Positions 42,148 through 49,870 of a stretch of DNA of 64,000 nt are shown here, in pieces. The position numbers and the translations under genes are program-made. The stretch lies in NCBI GenBank assembly GCA_943329075.2, contig CALQCM020000001.1, positions 106,668 through 170,667 of the forward strand, in the 5' to 3' direction. This DNA comes from Chitinophaga pinensis. Its GTDB lineage: Bacteria; Pseudomonadota; Gammaproteobacteria; Burkholderiales; SG8-41. The notes under the pieces were generated by a model. It saw only the letters and a list, made by a program, of their open reading frames with translations. It searched no databases and was not told the DNA's origin. Every line of letters begins with the position of its first letter. Position 1 is the stretch's first letter.

Positions 42148-42693
42148 ATGCCGACGTCCTCTTCCCAGATTCCTGAAGTGGTCTTTCTCGAGCCGCGGCT
42201 GTTTCGCGACGAGCGCGGGTTTTTTTATGAAAGCTTCAACGCGGCGGCCTTTCAGCACGCGACCGGCTTGCCTTGTGAATTTGTGCAAGACAACCATTCG
42301 ATTTCAAAAAGAAATGTCCTGCGCGGGCTGCATTACCAGATTCAACAAGCGCAGGGAAAACTGGTCCAGATCATCAGCGGGACCATCTATGACGTTGCGG
42401 TTGATCTGCGCCGGCGCTCGCCGACGTTCGGCCAATGGACGGCCCACACGCTGCATGCGGAACAACGTCAGGCCCTCTGGATACCAGCGGGGTTTGCACA
42501 CGGTTTTCTGGTCCTGTCCGACACTGCGGAAATTTTGTATAAGGTCACCGATTACTGGGCGCCGCAACATGAACGCAAAATCATCTGGAATGACCCTGAC
42601 CTCGGCATCGACTGGCCGCCGACCGGCGAACCTGTGCTGTCAGCACCGGATCTCGCCGCACCGCGTTTTCGCGACGCTGAATATTTCGCATGA
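42148..42693 (+). CDS. rfbC: dTDP-4-dehydrorhamnose 3,5-epimerase
   Basis: A 181-residue RmlC cupin. It has FLEPRLFRDERGFFYESFNA, the catalytic His in LRGLHYQIQQAQGKLVQIIS (H62), GTIYDVAVDLRRRSPTFGQW and IPAGFAHGFLVLSDTAEILY with the active-site Tyr. It makes dTDP-L-lyxo-4-hexulose for rhamnose supply. The stop overlaps rfbD as ATGA. rmlA and rmlB are not in the window. Confidence 0.94.
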   Translation: MPTSSSQIPEVVFLEPRLFRDERGFFYESFNAAAFQHATGLPCEFVQDNHSISKRNVLRGLHYQIQQAQGKLVQIISGTIYDVAVDLRRRSPTFGQWTAHTLHAEQRQALWIPAGFAHGFLVLSDTAEILYKVTDYWAPQHERKIIWNDPDLGIDWPPTGEPVLSAPDLAAPRFRDAEYFA

Positions 42694-43595
42694 CCACCAT
42701 TCTGCTGCTCGGCCGTCACGGACAGGTCGGCAGCGAACTTGAAACCCCATTGGCCGGGCTCGGCAATCTCGTCGCCCTCGGCCATGCTGATCTCGATCTG
42801 GCCGACCCGGCGGCAATCACCGCGACACTTGCACGCGTGCGCCCGCACATTGTCGTCAACGCAGCCGCCTACACAAACGTCGATCAGGCAGAGTCGCAGC
42901 GCGACCAGGCCATGGCGGTCAATTGCCACGGGCCCGCTGCCATTGCGCGCCATCTCAAAATATCGGGGGGAATGCTGGTGCATTATTCGACCGACTTCAT
43001 ATTCGACGGCACCCGCCATACGCCCTATCGGGAAGACGATGCGCCAAATCCGGTCAACGCCTACGGTGCGACCAAACTCGCCGGCGAGCAGGCGATCATC
43101 GCCTCCGGCGTCAAACATCTGATCCTGCGCACCAGCTGGGTTTACAGCGCGCGCGGCAGTAATTTCGTCACGACGATGCGCAACCTCGCGCGTACGCGCC
43201 GCGAGCTCCACGTCGTCAATGATCAGACCGGCAGTCCGACCTGGGCGCGCACGATCGCGCGCGTGACCCGGGACGTTCTTGAGCGTCGGACGCGCAATCC
43301 TGCGCTGTGTCACGGTGTTTACCACCTCGCATCGGGCGGTGAAACGTCGCGGTTCGCTCTTGCCGAAAAGCTCATCGAACTGATCGGCCGCGACGCCGCC
43401 GCGGCAGGGTTTGTGCGCCCGGCTTTGCATGCCGTCGATTCCAGCCACTTCCCGACGCCAGCGCGGCGTCCGGCATATTCCGTGCTGGATACTCGCAAGC
43501 TTGAGGGCGCGTTCGGCATTGCCATGCCTCGCTGGGAAGACGACCTTGAAGCGTTTATGCGCCTACCGGCAGAAATCCCGCCGCACCAGCCGTAA
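42690..43595 (+). CDS. rfbD: dTDP-4-dehydrorhamnose reductase
   Basis: A 301-residue RmlD short-chain dehydrogenase. The NAD(P) loop is ILLLGRHGQVGSELETPLAG, followed by VVNAAAYTNVDQAESQRDQA and the catalytic YxxxK in VNAYGATKLAGEQAI. It makes dTDP-L-rhamnose from the RmlC product. It overlaps rfbC by 4 nt. Confidence 0.94.
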   Translation: MTTILLLGRHGQVGSELETPLAGLGNLVALGHADLDLADPAAITATLARVRPHIVVNAAAYTNVDQAESQRDQAMAVNCHGPAAIARHLKISGGMLVHYSTDFIFDGTRHTPYREDDAPNPVNAYGATKLAGEQAIIASGVKHLILRTSWVYSARGSNFVTTMRNLARTRRELHVVNDQTGSPTWARTIARVTRDVLERRTRNPALCHGVYHLASGGETSRFALAEKLIELIGRDAAAAGFVRPALHAVDSSHFPTPARRPAYSVLDTRKLEGAFGIAMPRWEDDLEAFMRLPAEIPPHQP

Positions 43596-43834
43596 TGCCC
43601 GCCTTTGACTGTCCGCCGGCATTGATTGTGACGACATACCCCTGCTGATAAAATCAGCGGCTCGTTGTACAAACTTGTCTGCCGGCCCATCCTGCGCAGA
43701 GCCAGTATTCGCACTTCAATTTTGCGCACGGCGGATTTGCGCGCGCAATCGCCGACGCATCGATGTTACTGATGACGAAGCGCGATTGATCGATGCAACG
43801 CATTGCTGATGCGCTTCAACAGGCGGGATTCCGA
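43596..43834. other. Non-coding gap before catabolic island
   Basis: About 240 bases with no coding frame of interest. One small hairpin, GCTGAT at 43644-43649 with ATCAGC at 43653-43658, is seen but has no T-run. The promoter for the Bug-PrpD island should be here; none could be placed confidently. Confidence 0.5.
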
Positions 43835-44812
43835 ATGGTTCGACCGGTCATGAAAATTATGCGAATGTGCGCATGCCTCGTCTGTGCCGCCTCGGCGGCG
43901 GGCGCGCTGGCGCAGGCCTATCCGTCAAAACCGGTCCGTGTGGTGGTGTCGTTTCCGCCGGGCGCCGGCGTCGATATCGTCGCGCGCACCGTCATGCCGA
44001 GACTGGCCGACGCGTTGGGCCAGCAGTTTGTCATCGACAACCGTGCCGGCGCTTCCGGCAATCTGGGATCCGAGGTGGCAGCGCACGCACCGCCCGACGG
44101 CTACACGCTGCTCTTCACGCCGGCCTCGGTGGCCAGCAGCCAGGCGCTCTATGCCCGGCTCAACTACAACCTCACCAAAGACCTTGAGCCGATTTCGATG
44201 GTGGCGGCAGCCCCCTTCGTGTTGGTCGTGCATCCCTCACTGCCGGTGAAAACCGTCAAGGAACTGATCGCGATGGCGAAGGCCAAACCCGGCCAGCTGC
44301 TGTACGCCTCGACCGGCAACGGCGGCAGCCCGCATCTGGCCACCGAGATGTTCAAGCAACAGGCCAACATCGACATCACACACATTCCCTACAAGGGCAC
44401 GCCGCCGGCGGTGACCGATCTGATCGCCGGCCAAGTCTCGATGATGTTCGCTAACACGCTGTCGGTGCTGCCCTATGTCAATGCAGGGCGGCTGCGCGCG
44501 CTGGCCATCAGCAGCGCCAAACGCAGCGCAGCGGCACCGAGCATTCCAACCATCGCCGAAAACGGCATGCCCGGTTTTGACTCGGTGACCTGGTTTGGCG
44601 TGCTCGCGCCGGCCGGCACGCCGCGCGACATCATCAACAAACTGGGCACCGAGTTGCGCCGCATCGCACAGACCAAGGCCGTCGCCGACCAGTTGATCGC
44701 CCAAGGCGCCGATCCGCTCGGCAGCAGCGCCGAAGAATTCGCCGCGCGCATCAAATCCGATATCGCCAAATGGACCGTTATCATCAAGGCGGCCGGCATC
44801 AAAGCCGAGTAA
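43835..44812 (+). CDS. Bug-family tripartite tricarboxylate transporter receptor
   Basis: A periplasmic receptor of about 325 residues with signal peptide MKIMRMCACLVCAASAAGAL and mature start AQAYPSKPVRVVVSFPPGAG, then VDIVARTVMPRLADALGQQF, PPDGYTLLFTPAS and HIPYKGTPPAVTDLIAGQVS. I choose the ATG at 43835 because AGGCGG lies about eight bases before it; 43850 is a near alternative. It is the first gene of the plus-strand catabolic island, 16 nt ahead of the first MmgE/PrpD gene. Confidence 0.9.
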   Translation: MVRPVMKIMRMCACLVCAASAAGALAQAYPSKPVRVVVSFPPGAGVDIVARTVMPRLADALGQQFVIDNRAGASGNLGSEVAAHAPPDGYTLLFTPASVASSQALYARLNYNLTKDLEPISMVAAAPFVLVVHPSLPVKTVKELIAMAKAKPGQLLYASTGNGGSPHLATEMFKQQANIDITHIPYKGTPPAVTDLIAGQVSMMFANTLSVLPYVNAGRLRALAISSAKRSAAAPSIPTIAENGMPGFDSVTWFGVLAPAGTPRDIINKLGTELRRIAQTKAVADQLIAQGADPLGSSAEEFAARIKSDIAKWTVIIKAAGIKAE

Positions 44813-44828
44813 TAGAGTGCCCAACGCC

Positions 44829-46175
44829 ATGAACGACGTCACCGGCATACTCGCGCGCTATATCGTCAACGCCCGTTTTGCAGACATCCCGCAGAACGTC
44901 CGGCACGAAGCGTCGCGCGCACTGCTCAACGCGCTGGGCTGCGCGATCGGCAGCGCGCGGCATGAAACCGTCGAAAATGCACTCGCCGCAATCAAAGATT
45001 TTTCCGGGCCGCCGCAGGCCGCGGTGTTCGGCCGCAGTGAGCGCCTTGACGCGCTGCATGCGGCGCTGATCAACGGCATCAGCATGCATGTGCTCGACTA
45101 CGACGACACGCACGCGCGTGCGGTGCATCCGAGCGCGCCGCTGTGGCCAGCGCTGCTGGCTTATGCCGAGTGGCGTCAAATCAGCGGTGCCGATCTGATC
45201 CTTGCCTTCGTGCTGGGTGTCGAAACCGAGTGCCGCATTGCGCTGTCGGTATTCCCCGAACATTACGACCGCGGCTGGCACATCACCGGCACCGCCGGCA
45301 TCTTCGGCGCAGCGGCGGCCATCGGCAAACTGCTGGGCCTCAATGAACAACAGATGCGCTGGGCGCTCGGCATCGCCGCAACGCAATCGTCGGGCCTGCG
45401 CGAAATGTTCGGCTCGATGTGCAAGAGCCTGCATCCGGGGCGTGCCGCCCAGGGCGGCATGACCGCGGCGCTGATGGCCTCAAAGAACTTCACCAGTGCG
45501 AACAACGCGATCGAAGGCGAGCGCGGCTGGGCGCACGTCACCTCGACGCGTTTCGATCCGGCAGTCATCACCGGCGAACTCGGCACGCGCTTCGAGTTGA
45601 TGTCGAACATGTACAAGCCCTACGCCTGCGGGCTGGTGGTGCACGCCGCAATCGACGGCTGCATCCAGTTGCGCAATAAACACGCGCTGCAGCCGCAGGA
45701 CATCGCACGCGTCGATCTCACGGTATGCCCCATCGTTATGGAACTCACGGCGATCAAGGAACCGCGCACGGGCCTTGAAGGCAAGTTCAGCATTTTTCAC
45801 GCCGCCGCCACCGCTATTGTTTTCGGCGCCGCCGGCGAACCGCAGTTCGGCACCGCTGCGGTCAATGATGAACGCGTCATGACGCTGCGCCGCAAAGTGA
45901 CCGTCGCAGCGGACGCTGCATTGAAAAAAATCCAGGCGCGCATCACCGTCACGCTCAACGACGGTCGTGCGTTCACCCAAACGGTCGAAAACGCCCTCGG
46001 CACGCTGGCACGCCCGATGAGCGACCAGGACCTCGAAGAAAAATTCCGCAGTCTCACCGATGGCGTGCTGGCGCCGGTCGAGGCCGGCACCTTGATCGAT
46101 TTGTGCTGGTCGGCGGAAACGCTCGCCGACGCGGCCGCCGTCGCGCGCGGCACGGTGCCGCCAGCGGCACACTGA
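44829..46175 (+). CDS. MmgE/PrpD-family protein (first of three)
   Basis: A 448-residue protein of the MmgE/PrpD fold, a family that includes 2-methylcitrate dehydratase, cis-aconitate decarboxylase and iminodisuccinate epimerase. Conserved features are LNALGCAIGSARHETVENAL, the acidic/His stretch VLDYDDTHARAVHPSAPLWP and HITGTAGIFGAAAAIGKLLG. I use the ATG at 44829; a GTG at 44817 is also in frame. It is followed by a second paralogue after 39 nt. Activity should be treated as unknown within the family. Confidence 0.88.
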   Translation: MNDVTGILARYIVNARFADIPQNVRHEASRALLNALGCAIGSARHETVENALAAIKDFSGPPQAAVFGRSERLDALHAALINGISMHVLDYDDTHARAVHPSAPLWPALLAYAEWRQISGADLILAFVLGVETECRIALSVFPEHYDRGWHITGTAGIFGAAAAIGKLLGLNEQQMRWALGIAATQSSGLREMFGSMCKSLHPGRAAQGGMTAALMASKNFTSANNAIEGERGWAHVTSTRFDPAVITGELGTRFELMSNMYKPYACGLVVHAAIDGCIQLRNKHALQPQDIARVDLTVCPIVMELTAIKEPRTGLEGKFSIFHAAATAIVFGAAGEPQFGTAAVNDERVMTLRRKVTVAADAALKKIQARITVTLNDGRAFTQTVENALGTLARPMSDQDLEEKFRSLTDGVLAPVEAGTLIDLCWSAETLADAAAVARGTVPPAAH

Positions 46176-46214
46176 ACCCGAACTCCACATTCAACCGACT
46201 CACGGACATTCAAA

Positions 46215-47591
46215 ATGAAAAACAAAACAAAACCAGTCATTTCACCGGTCATGCAAAAGGTCAGCGCCTATATCGCGGCCGCGCCGCGCAAGCCGCTGCC
46301 GGCCAAAGTCATCGAAAAAACCAAACACCACATCCTCGACACGCTGGCGGCGATGGTCTCGGGTTCGCGCCTGCTGCCGGGCCGCAAGGCGATCTCTTAC
46401 GCCAAAACGCTCGGCGGCAAACCCGAAGCGGTGATCGCCGGCAGCCGCATCGTCACCACCGCGGCAACCGCGGCACTCGCCAACGGCATGCTGGGCCACG
46501 CCGACGAGACCGACGATTCGCACGCGCCTTCGCTGTGCCATCCCGGTTGCGCGATCGTGCCGGCCGCGCTCGCCATGGGTGAACGCGAACGTGCCGGCGG
46601 CGCCGCGCTGCTGCGCGCCGTCGCGCTGGGCTACGACATCGGCACGCGCATCAACCTGTCGCTCAACGCCTATGAATTCCGCGAAGACGGCCATTCGACG
46701 CACAGCTTCGGCCCGATGTTCGGCGCTGCTGCCGCGGCCGCCGCGCTGTGCCGCTTCGACGAACGCCAGGCGCGCCATCTGTTGTCGTACACCTCGCAAC
46801 AGGCCTCGGGCGTGTCGTGCTGGATGCGCGACGCCGAGCACATCGAGAAATCCTTCGACTTCGGCGGCATGCCGGCGCGCAACGGCGTGACCTCGGCCTC
46901 GATGGTGGCGCATGGCTTCACCGGTGTTGACGACATTTTCGCCGGCGAGCGCAACTTCTTCGTTGCCTACGGCCGCAAACCCGACATCAAGGAACTGGTG
47001 CGCGGACTCGGCTCCACCTACGAGATCATGAACACCAACATCAAACGCTGGTCGGTCGGCTCGCCGATCCAGGCGCCGCTCGATTCACTGCTCGAACTGA
47101 TCGAAGAACACGGCATCAAGGCCGCCGACGTCGCAAAACTCGTCGTGCGTGTCGCGCACCAGGGGGCCAACACTGTCGACAACCGCCACATGCCCGACAT
47201 CTGCATGCAGCATATGTGCGCGGTCATGCTGCTCGACAGCACCGTCACTTTTAAATCATCGCACGACGAAAAACGCATGCGCGACCCGAAGGTGCTCGCA
47301 CTCAGGAAACGCATCCAGTTGTTCGGCGACGACGCGCTGTCGAAGGTCATGCCCAGCCGCCAGGGCATTGTCGAGCTCACGCTGAAGGACGGCCGCAAAC
47401 TGCGCCACCACACCAAAGCCGTGCGCGGCACCAGCGACAATCCGATGACGCGCCGCGAAGTCGACACCAAGAGCTACGATCTGCTCGCCCCCATCCTCGG
47501 CCCATCGCGCGCGCGCAAACTGTGCGACGCGGTGTGGTCGCTCGATAAATTGCAGGACGTGCGCAAACTGCGCGCGCTGCTGGTCGCGTAA
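46215..47591 (+). CDS. MmgE/PrpD-family protein (second of three)
   Basis: A 458-residue MmgE/PrpD protein. The family N-terminus HHILDTLAAMVSGSRLLPGR is followed by HADETDDSHAPSLCHPGCAI and HSFGPMFGAAAAAAALCRFD. It is only distantly related to the two other PrpD-type proteins here, so the three are not recent copies. Its stop overlaps the start of the next Bug gene by one base (TAATG), suggesting co-translation of enzyme and receptor. Confidence 0.88.
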   Translation: MKNKTKPVISPVMQKVSAYIAAAPRKPLPAKVIEKTKHHILDTLAAMVSGSRLLPGRKAISYAKTLGGKPEAVIAGSRIVTTAATAALANGMLGHADETDDSHAPSLCHPGCAIVPAALAMGERERAGGAALLRAVALGYDIGTRINLSLNAYEFREDGHSTHSFGPMFGAAAAAAALCRFDERQARHLLSYTSQQASGVSCWMRDAEHIEKSFDFGGMPARNGVTSASMVAHGFTGVDDIFAGERNFFVAYGRKPDIKELVRGLGSTYEIMNTNIKRWSVGSPIQAPLDSLLELIEEHGIKAADVAKLVVRVAHQGANTVDNRHMPDICMQHMCAVMLLDSTVTFKSSHDEKRMRDPKVLALRKRIQLFGDDALSKVMPSRQGIVELTLKDGRKLRHHTKAVRGTSDNPMTRREVDTKSYDLLAPILGPSRARKLCDAVWSLDKLQDVRKLRALLVA

Positions 47592-48550
47592 TGGGCATTG
47601 GTCACACCATTGTTGCGCTCGCCGTCGCTGCGCCGGCCCTTGCGCTGGCGCAGGCCTATCCGGGCAAGCCGATCCGCATGCTGGCGATTTCGGCGCCGGG
47701 CGGCGGCACCGATCTGCTGGCGCGCACTTACGCGCAGGGCCTCGGCGAAGCACTCGGCCAGACCGTCGTTATCGACAACAAACCCGGCGGCGGCGGCATC
47801 ATCGCCACCGAAACGCTGGCGAAGGCGCAGCCCGACGGTTATACGATCCTGATGACGAACACCAGCCACTCGGTGCTGCCGAGCCTGCACAAAAAGCTGC
47901 CCTACGATGTGCTGAAGGATTTCGCGCCGGTGAGCCTCGTTGCGCTGACGCACAGCCTGCTGCTGGTGCATCCGTCGATGCCGGTAAAAACGGTGAAGGA
48001 ACTGGTCGATCTCGCCCGCGCCCAACCGGGCAAACTCAATTACGCCTCGGGCACCACCGGCGCCTCGGCGCACTTCGGCGCCGAACTGTTGAAGCTGATG
48101 GCCGGCGTCAACATCATGCAGGTGCCATACAAAGGCACCGCCGGACAACTCACCGCGCTGCTCGGCGGCGAAGTGCAGATGACCTTCTCGACCATGCCGC
48201 CGGCGATGCCGCTGGTGCAGGCGGGCCGTTTGCGCGCCATCGCCATCGGCGGCCCGCGCCGCTCGCCCGCATTGCCAGACGTGCCGACGGTGGCCGAATC
48301 CGGTTACCCCGGCTTCGACGTCGGCGCATGGAACGGTGTGCTGGCACCCGCCGGCACGCCGCCGGCCATCGTCAACCGGCTCGCCGCTGAAATCGCCAGG
48401 ATCGCGAAGAACCCCGAGGCCAAAGACAAGGCCTCGAGCCAGGGCGCCGAACTCATCAGCATGACGCCGCAGGAATTCACCGATTACATCAAGAAGATGA
48501 CGGGCCACTTTGCCAAGGTCGTCAAAGCCACCGGCATGAAGCCGGACTAG
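47591..48550 (+). CDS. Bug-family tripartite tricarboxylate transporter receptor
   Basis: A 319-residue periplasmic receptor with a short signal peptide (GHTIVALAVAAPALALAQAY), then PGKPIRMLAISAPGGGTDLL, GQTVVIDNKPGGGGIIATET and QVPYKGTAGQLTALLGGEVQ. It overlaps the PrpD-type gene by one base and precedes the acyl-CoA dehydrogenase by 47 nt. Two Bug receptors in one island may give the cell two related ligands or allow ligand-dependent regulation. Confidence 0.92.
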   Translation: MGIGHTIVALAVAAPALALAQAYPGKPIRMLAISAPGGGTDLLARTYAQGLGEALGQTVVIDNKPGGGGIIATETLAKAQPDGYTILMTNTSHSVLPSLHKKLPYDVLKDFAPVSLVALTHSLLLVHPSMPVKTVKELVDLARAQPGKLNYASGTTGASAHFGAELLKLMAGVNIMQVPYKGTAGQLTALLGGEVQMTFSTMPPAMPLVQAGRLRAIAIGGPRRSPALPDVPTVAESGYPGFDVGAWNGVLAPAGTPPAIVNRLAAEIARIAKNPEAKDKASSQGAELISMTPQEFTDYIKKMTGHFAKVVKATGMKPD

Positions 48551-48597
48551 CTGCCACTACAGACCGGCACCGCACCACTTACGCAAGGAAGATCACC

Positions 48598-49761
48598 ATG
48601 GATTTCAAACTGAGCGAAGAACAGGAAATGTTTCGCAGCGCGGTGCGCGGCTTCGCCGAAAAACATCTCGCCAAAGGCGCGCTTGAACGCGCGCATCAGG
48701 CCGACCATCCTTTCGACGTCGCCAGGCTGATGGCCGCGCAGGGCCTGATGGGCATCGCCATGCCGGAGGCCGACGGCGGCCAGGGCGGCACGCTGATGGA
48801 CGCCATCATCGCCATCGAAGAAATCGCCGCGGTCTGCCCGCGCAGCGCCGATGTGATCCAGGCCGGCAACTTCGGCCCGGTGCGCGTGCTTGCCGAATAC
48901 GGCACGCCCGACCAGAAAAAACGTTATCTCGCGCGCATACTCGCCGGTGAAGCCGTTACCTGTGTGGGCATGACCGAACCCGACGCCGGCAGTGCGGTGA
49001 CCGATCTGACCACCACCGCGACGCCCGACGGCGCGGGCTGGCGCATCAACGGCGTGAAGGTTTTTCAAACGCATGCCTCGGTCGCCGAAATGATGCTGAC
49101 CTATGTGCGCTTCGGCCCCGGTATCGGCGGCATTGGCTCGGTGCTGATCCCGCGCAGCGCCGAAGGTTTCCGTCAGGGCAAGGCGGCGAAATTCTTCAAC
49201 GGCGAGGAATGGGTGCAGACCTATCTCGACAATGTGTATGTCGGCCCCGAAGACGTGCTTCTGAAAGAAGGCGGCTTCAAGAAACAAATCGCCGGCTTCA
49301 ACGTCGAGCGCATCGGCAACACCGCGCGTTCGCTCGCCCTCGGCCGCTACGCCTACGAACAGGCGCGGCAGTGGGCGATGCAACGCAAGCAGTTCGGCAA
49401 GCTCTTGTGCGAATTCCAGGGCCTGCAGTGGAAATTCGCAGACATGAAAATCAAGCTCGATGCCGGCCAGTTGCTAATCTATCGCGCCGTCGCCAACGCC
49501 GTGAACGGCATTCCGTCGGGCGAAGACACCGCGGTGGCGAAAGCCTTCTGCAACCAGGCCGGCTTCGACCTCTGCCATGAAGCGATGCAGGTCATGGGCG
49601 GCATGGGTTACACCGAGGAAACGCTGGTCGAATACTGCTTCCGCAAATGCCGCGGCTGGATGATCGCCGGCGGTTCGATCGAAATTCTGAAAAACCGCAT
49701 CGCCGAGGCCGTGTTCGAACGCAGCTTCTCGCAACGCCCGCCGAAAGCGGCGAAATCCTGA
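48598..49761 (+). CDS. Acyl-CoA dehydrogenase
   Basis: A 387-residue FAD acyl-CoA dehydrogenase starting MDFKLSEEQEMFRSAVRGFA, with CVGMTEPDAGSAVTDLTTTA, AMQRKQFGKLLCEFQGLQWK and VMGGMGYTEETLVEYCFRKC. The canonical catalytic Glu near the C-terminus (YEGT in medium-chain enzymes) is replaced, the segment reading AGGS. A Glu in NVERIGNT (E237) lies where isovaleryl-CoA and long-chain dehydrogenases keep their base, so this may be the base here. That points to a branched substrate. The ribosome site is AAGGAAG. Confidence 0.92.
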   Translation: MDFKLSEEQEMFRSAVRGFAEKHLAKGALERAHQADHPFDVARLMAAQGLMGIAMPEADGGQGGTLMDAIIAIEEIAAVCPRSADVIQAGNFGPVRVLAEYGTPDQKKRYLARILAGEAVTCVGMTEPDAGSAVTDLTTTATPDGAGWRINGVKVFQTHASVAEMMLTYVRFGPGIGGIGSVLIPRSAEGFRQGKAAKFFNGEEWVQTYLDNVYVGPEDVLLKEGGFKKQIAGFNVERIGNTARSLALGRYAYEQARQWAMQRKQFGKLLCEFQGLQWKFADMKIKLDAGQLLIYRAVANAVNGIPSGEDTAVAKAFCNQAGFDLCHEAMQVMGGMGYTEETLVEYCFRKCRGWMIAGGSIEILKNRIAEAVFERSFSQRPPKAAKS

Positions 49762-49770
49762 AAACTTTTT

Positions 49771-49860
49771 AGCCACAGAGGGCACAGAGTTCACAGAAAA
49801 ATGCAAAAAAGCGAGGCGTCGGCGTTCCCGGTGATTCGCTGTGATCTCTGTGACAAACAA
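49771..49860. repeat. CCACAGAGGGCACAGAG-type inverted repeat
   Basis: AGCCACAGAGGGCACAGAGT at 49771 and the reverse-complement-like block CTGTGATCTCTGTGACAAAC at 49839 face each other across a variable centre. A second copy of this family is at 54361-54456. It fills the gap before the acyl-CoA synthetase gene. Confidence 0.75.
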
Positions 49861-49870
49861 ATTTAAATTT

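Noticed and set aside
43644..43658. Terminator after rfbD
   Set aside because: The hairpin has a six-base stem and three-base loop but no following T-run, so it is too weak to call.
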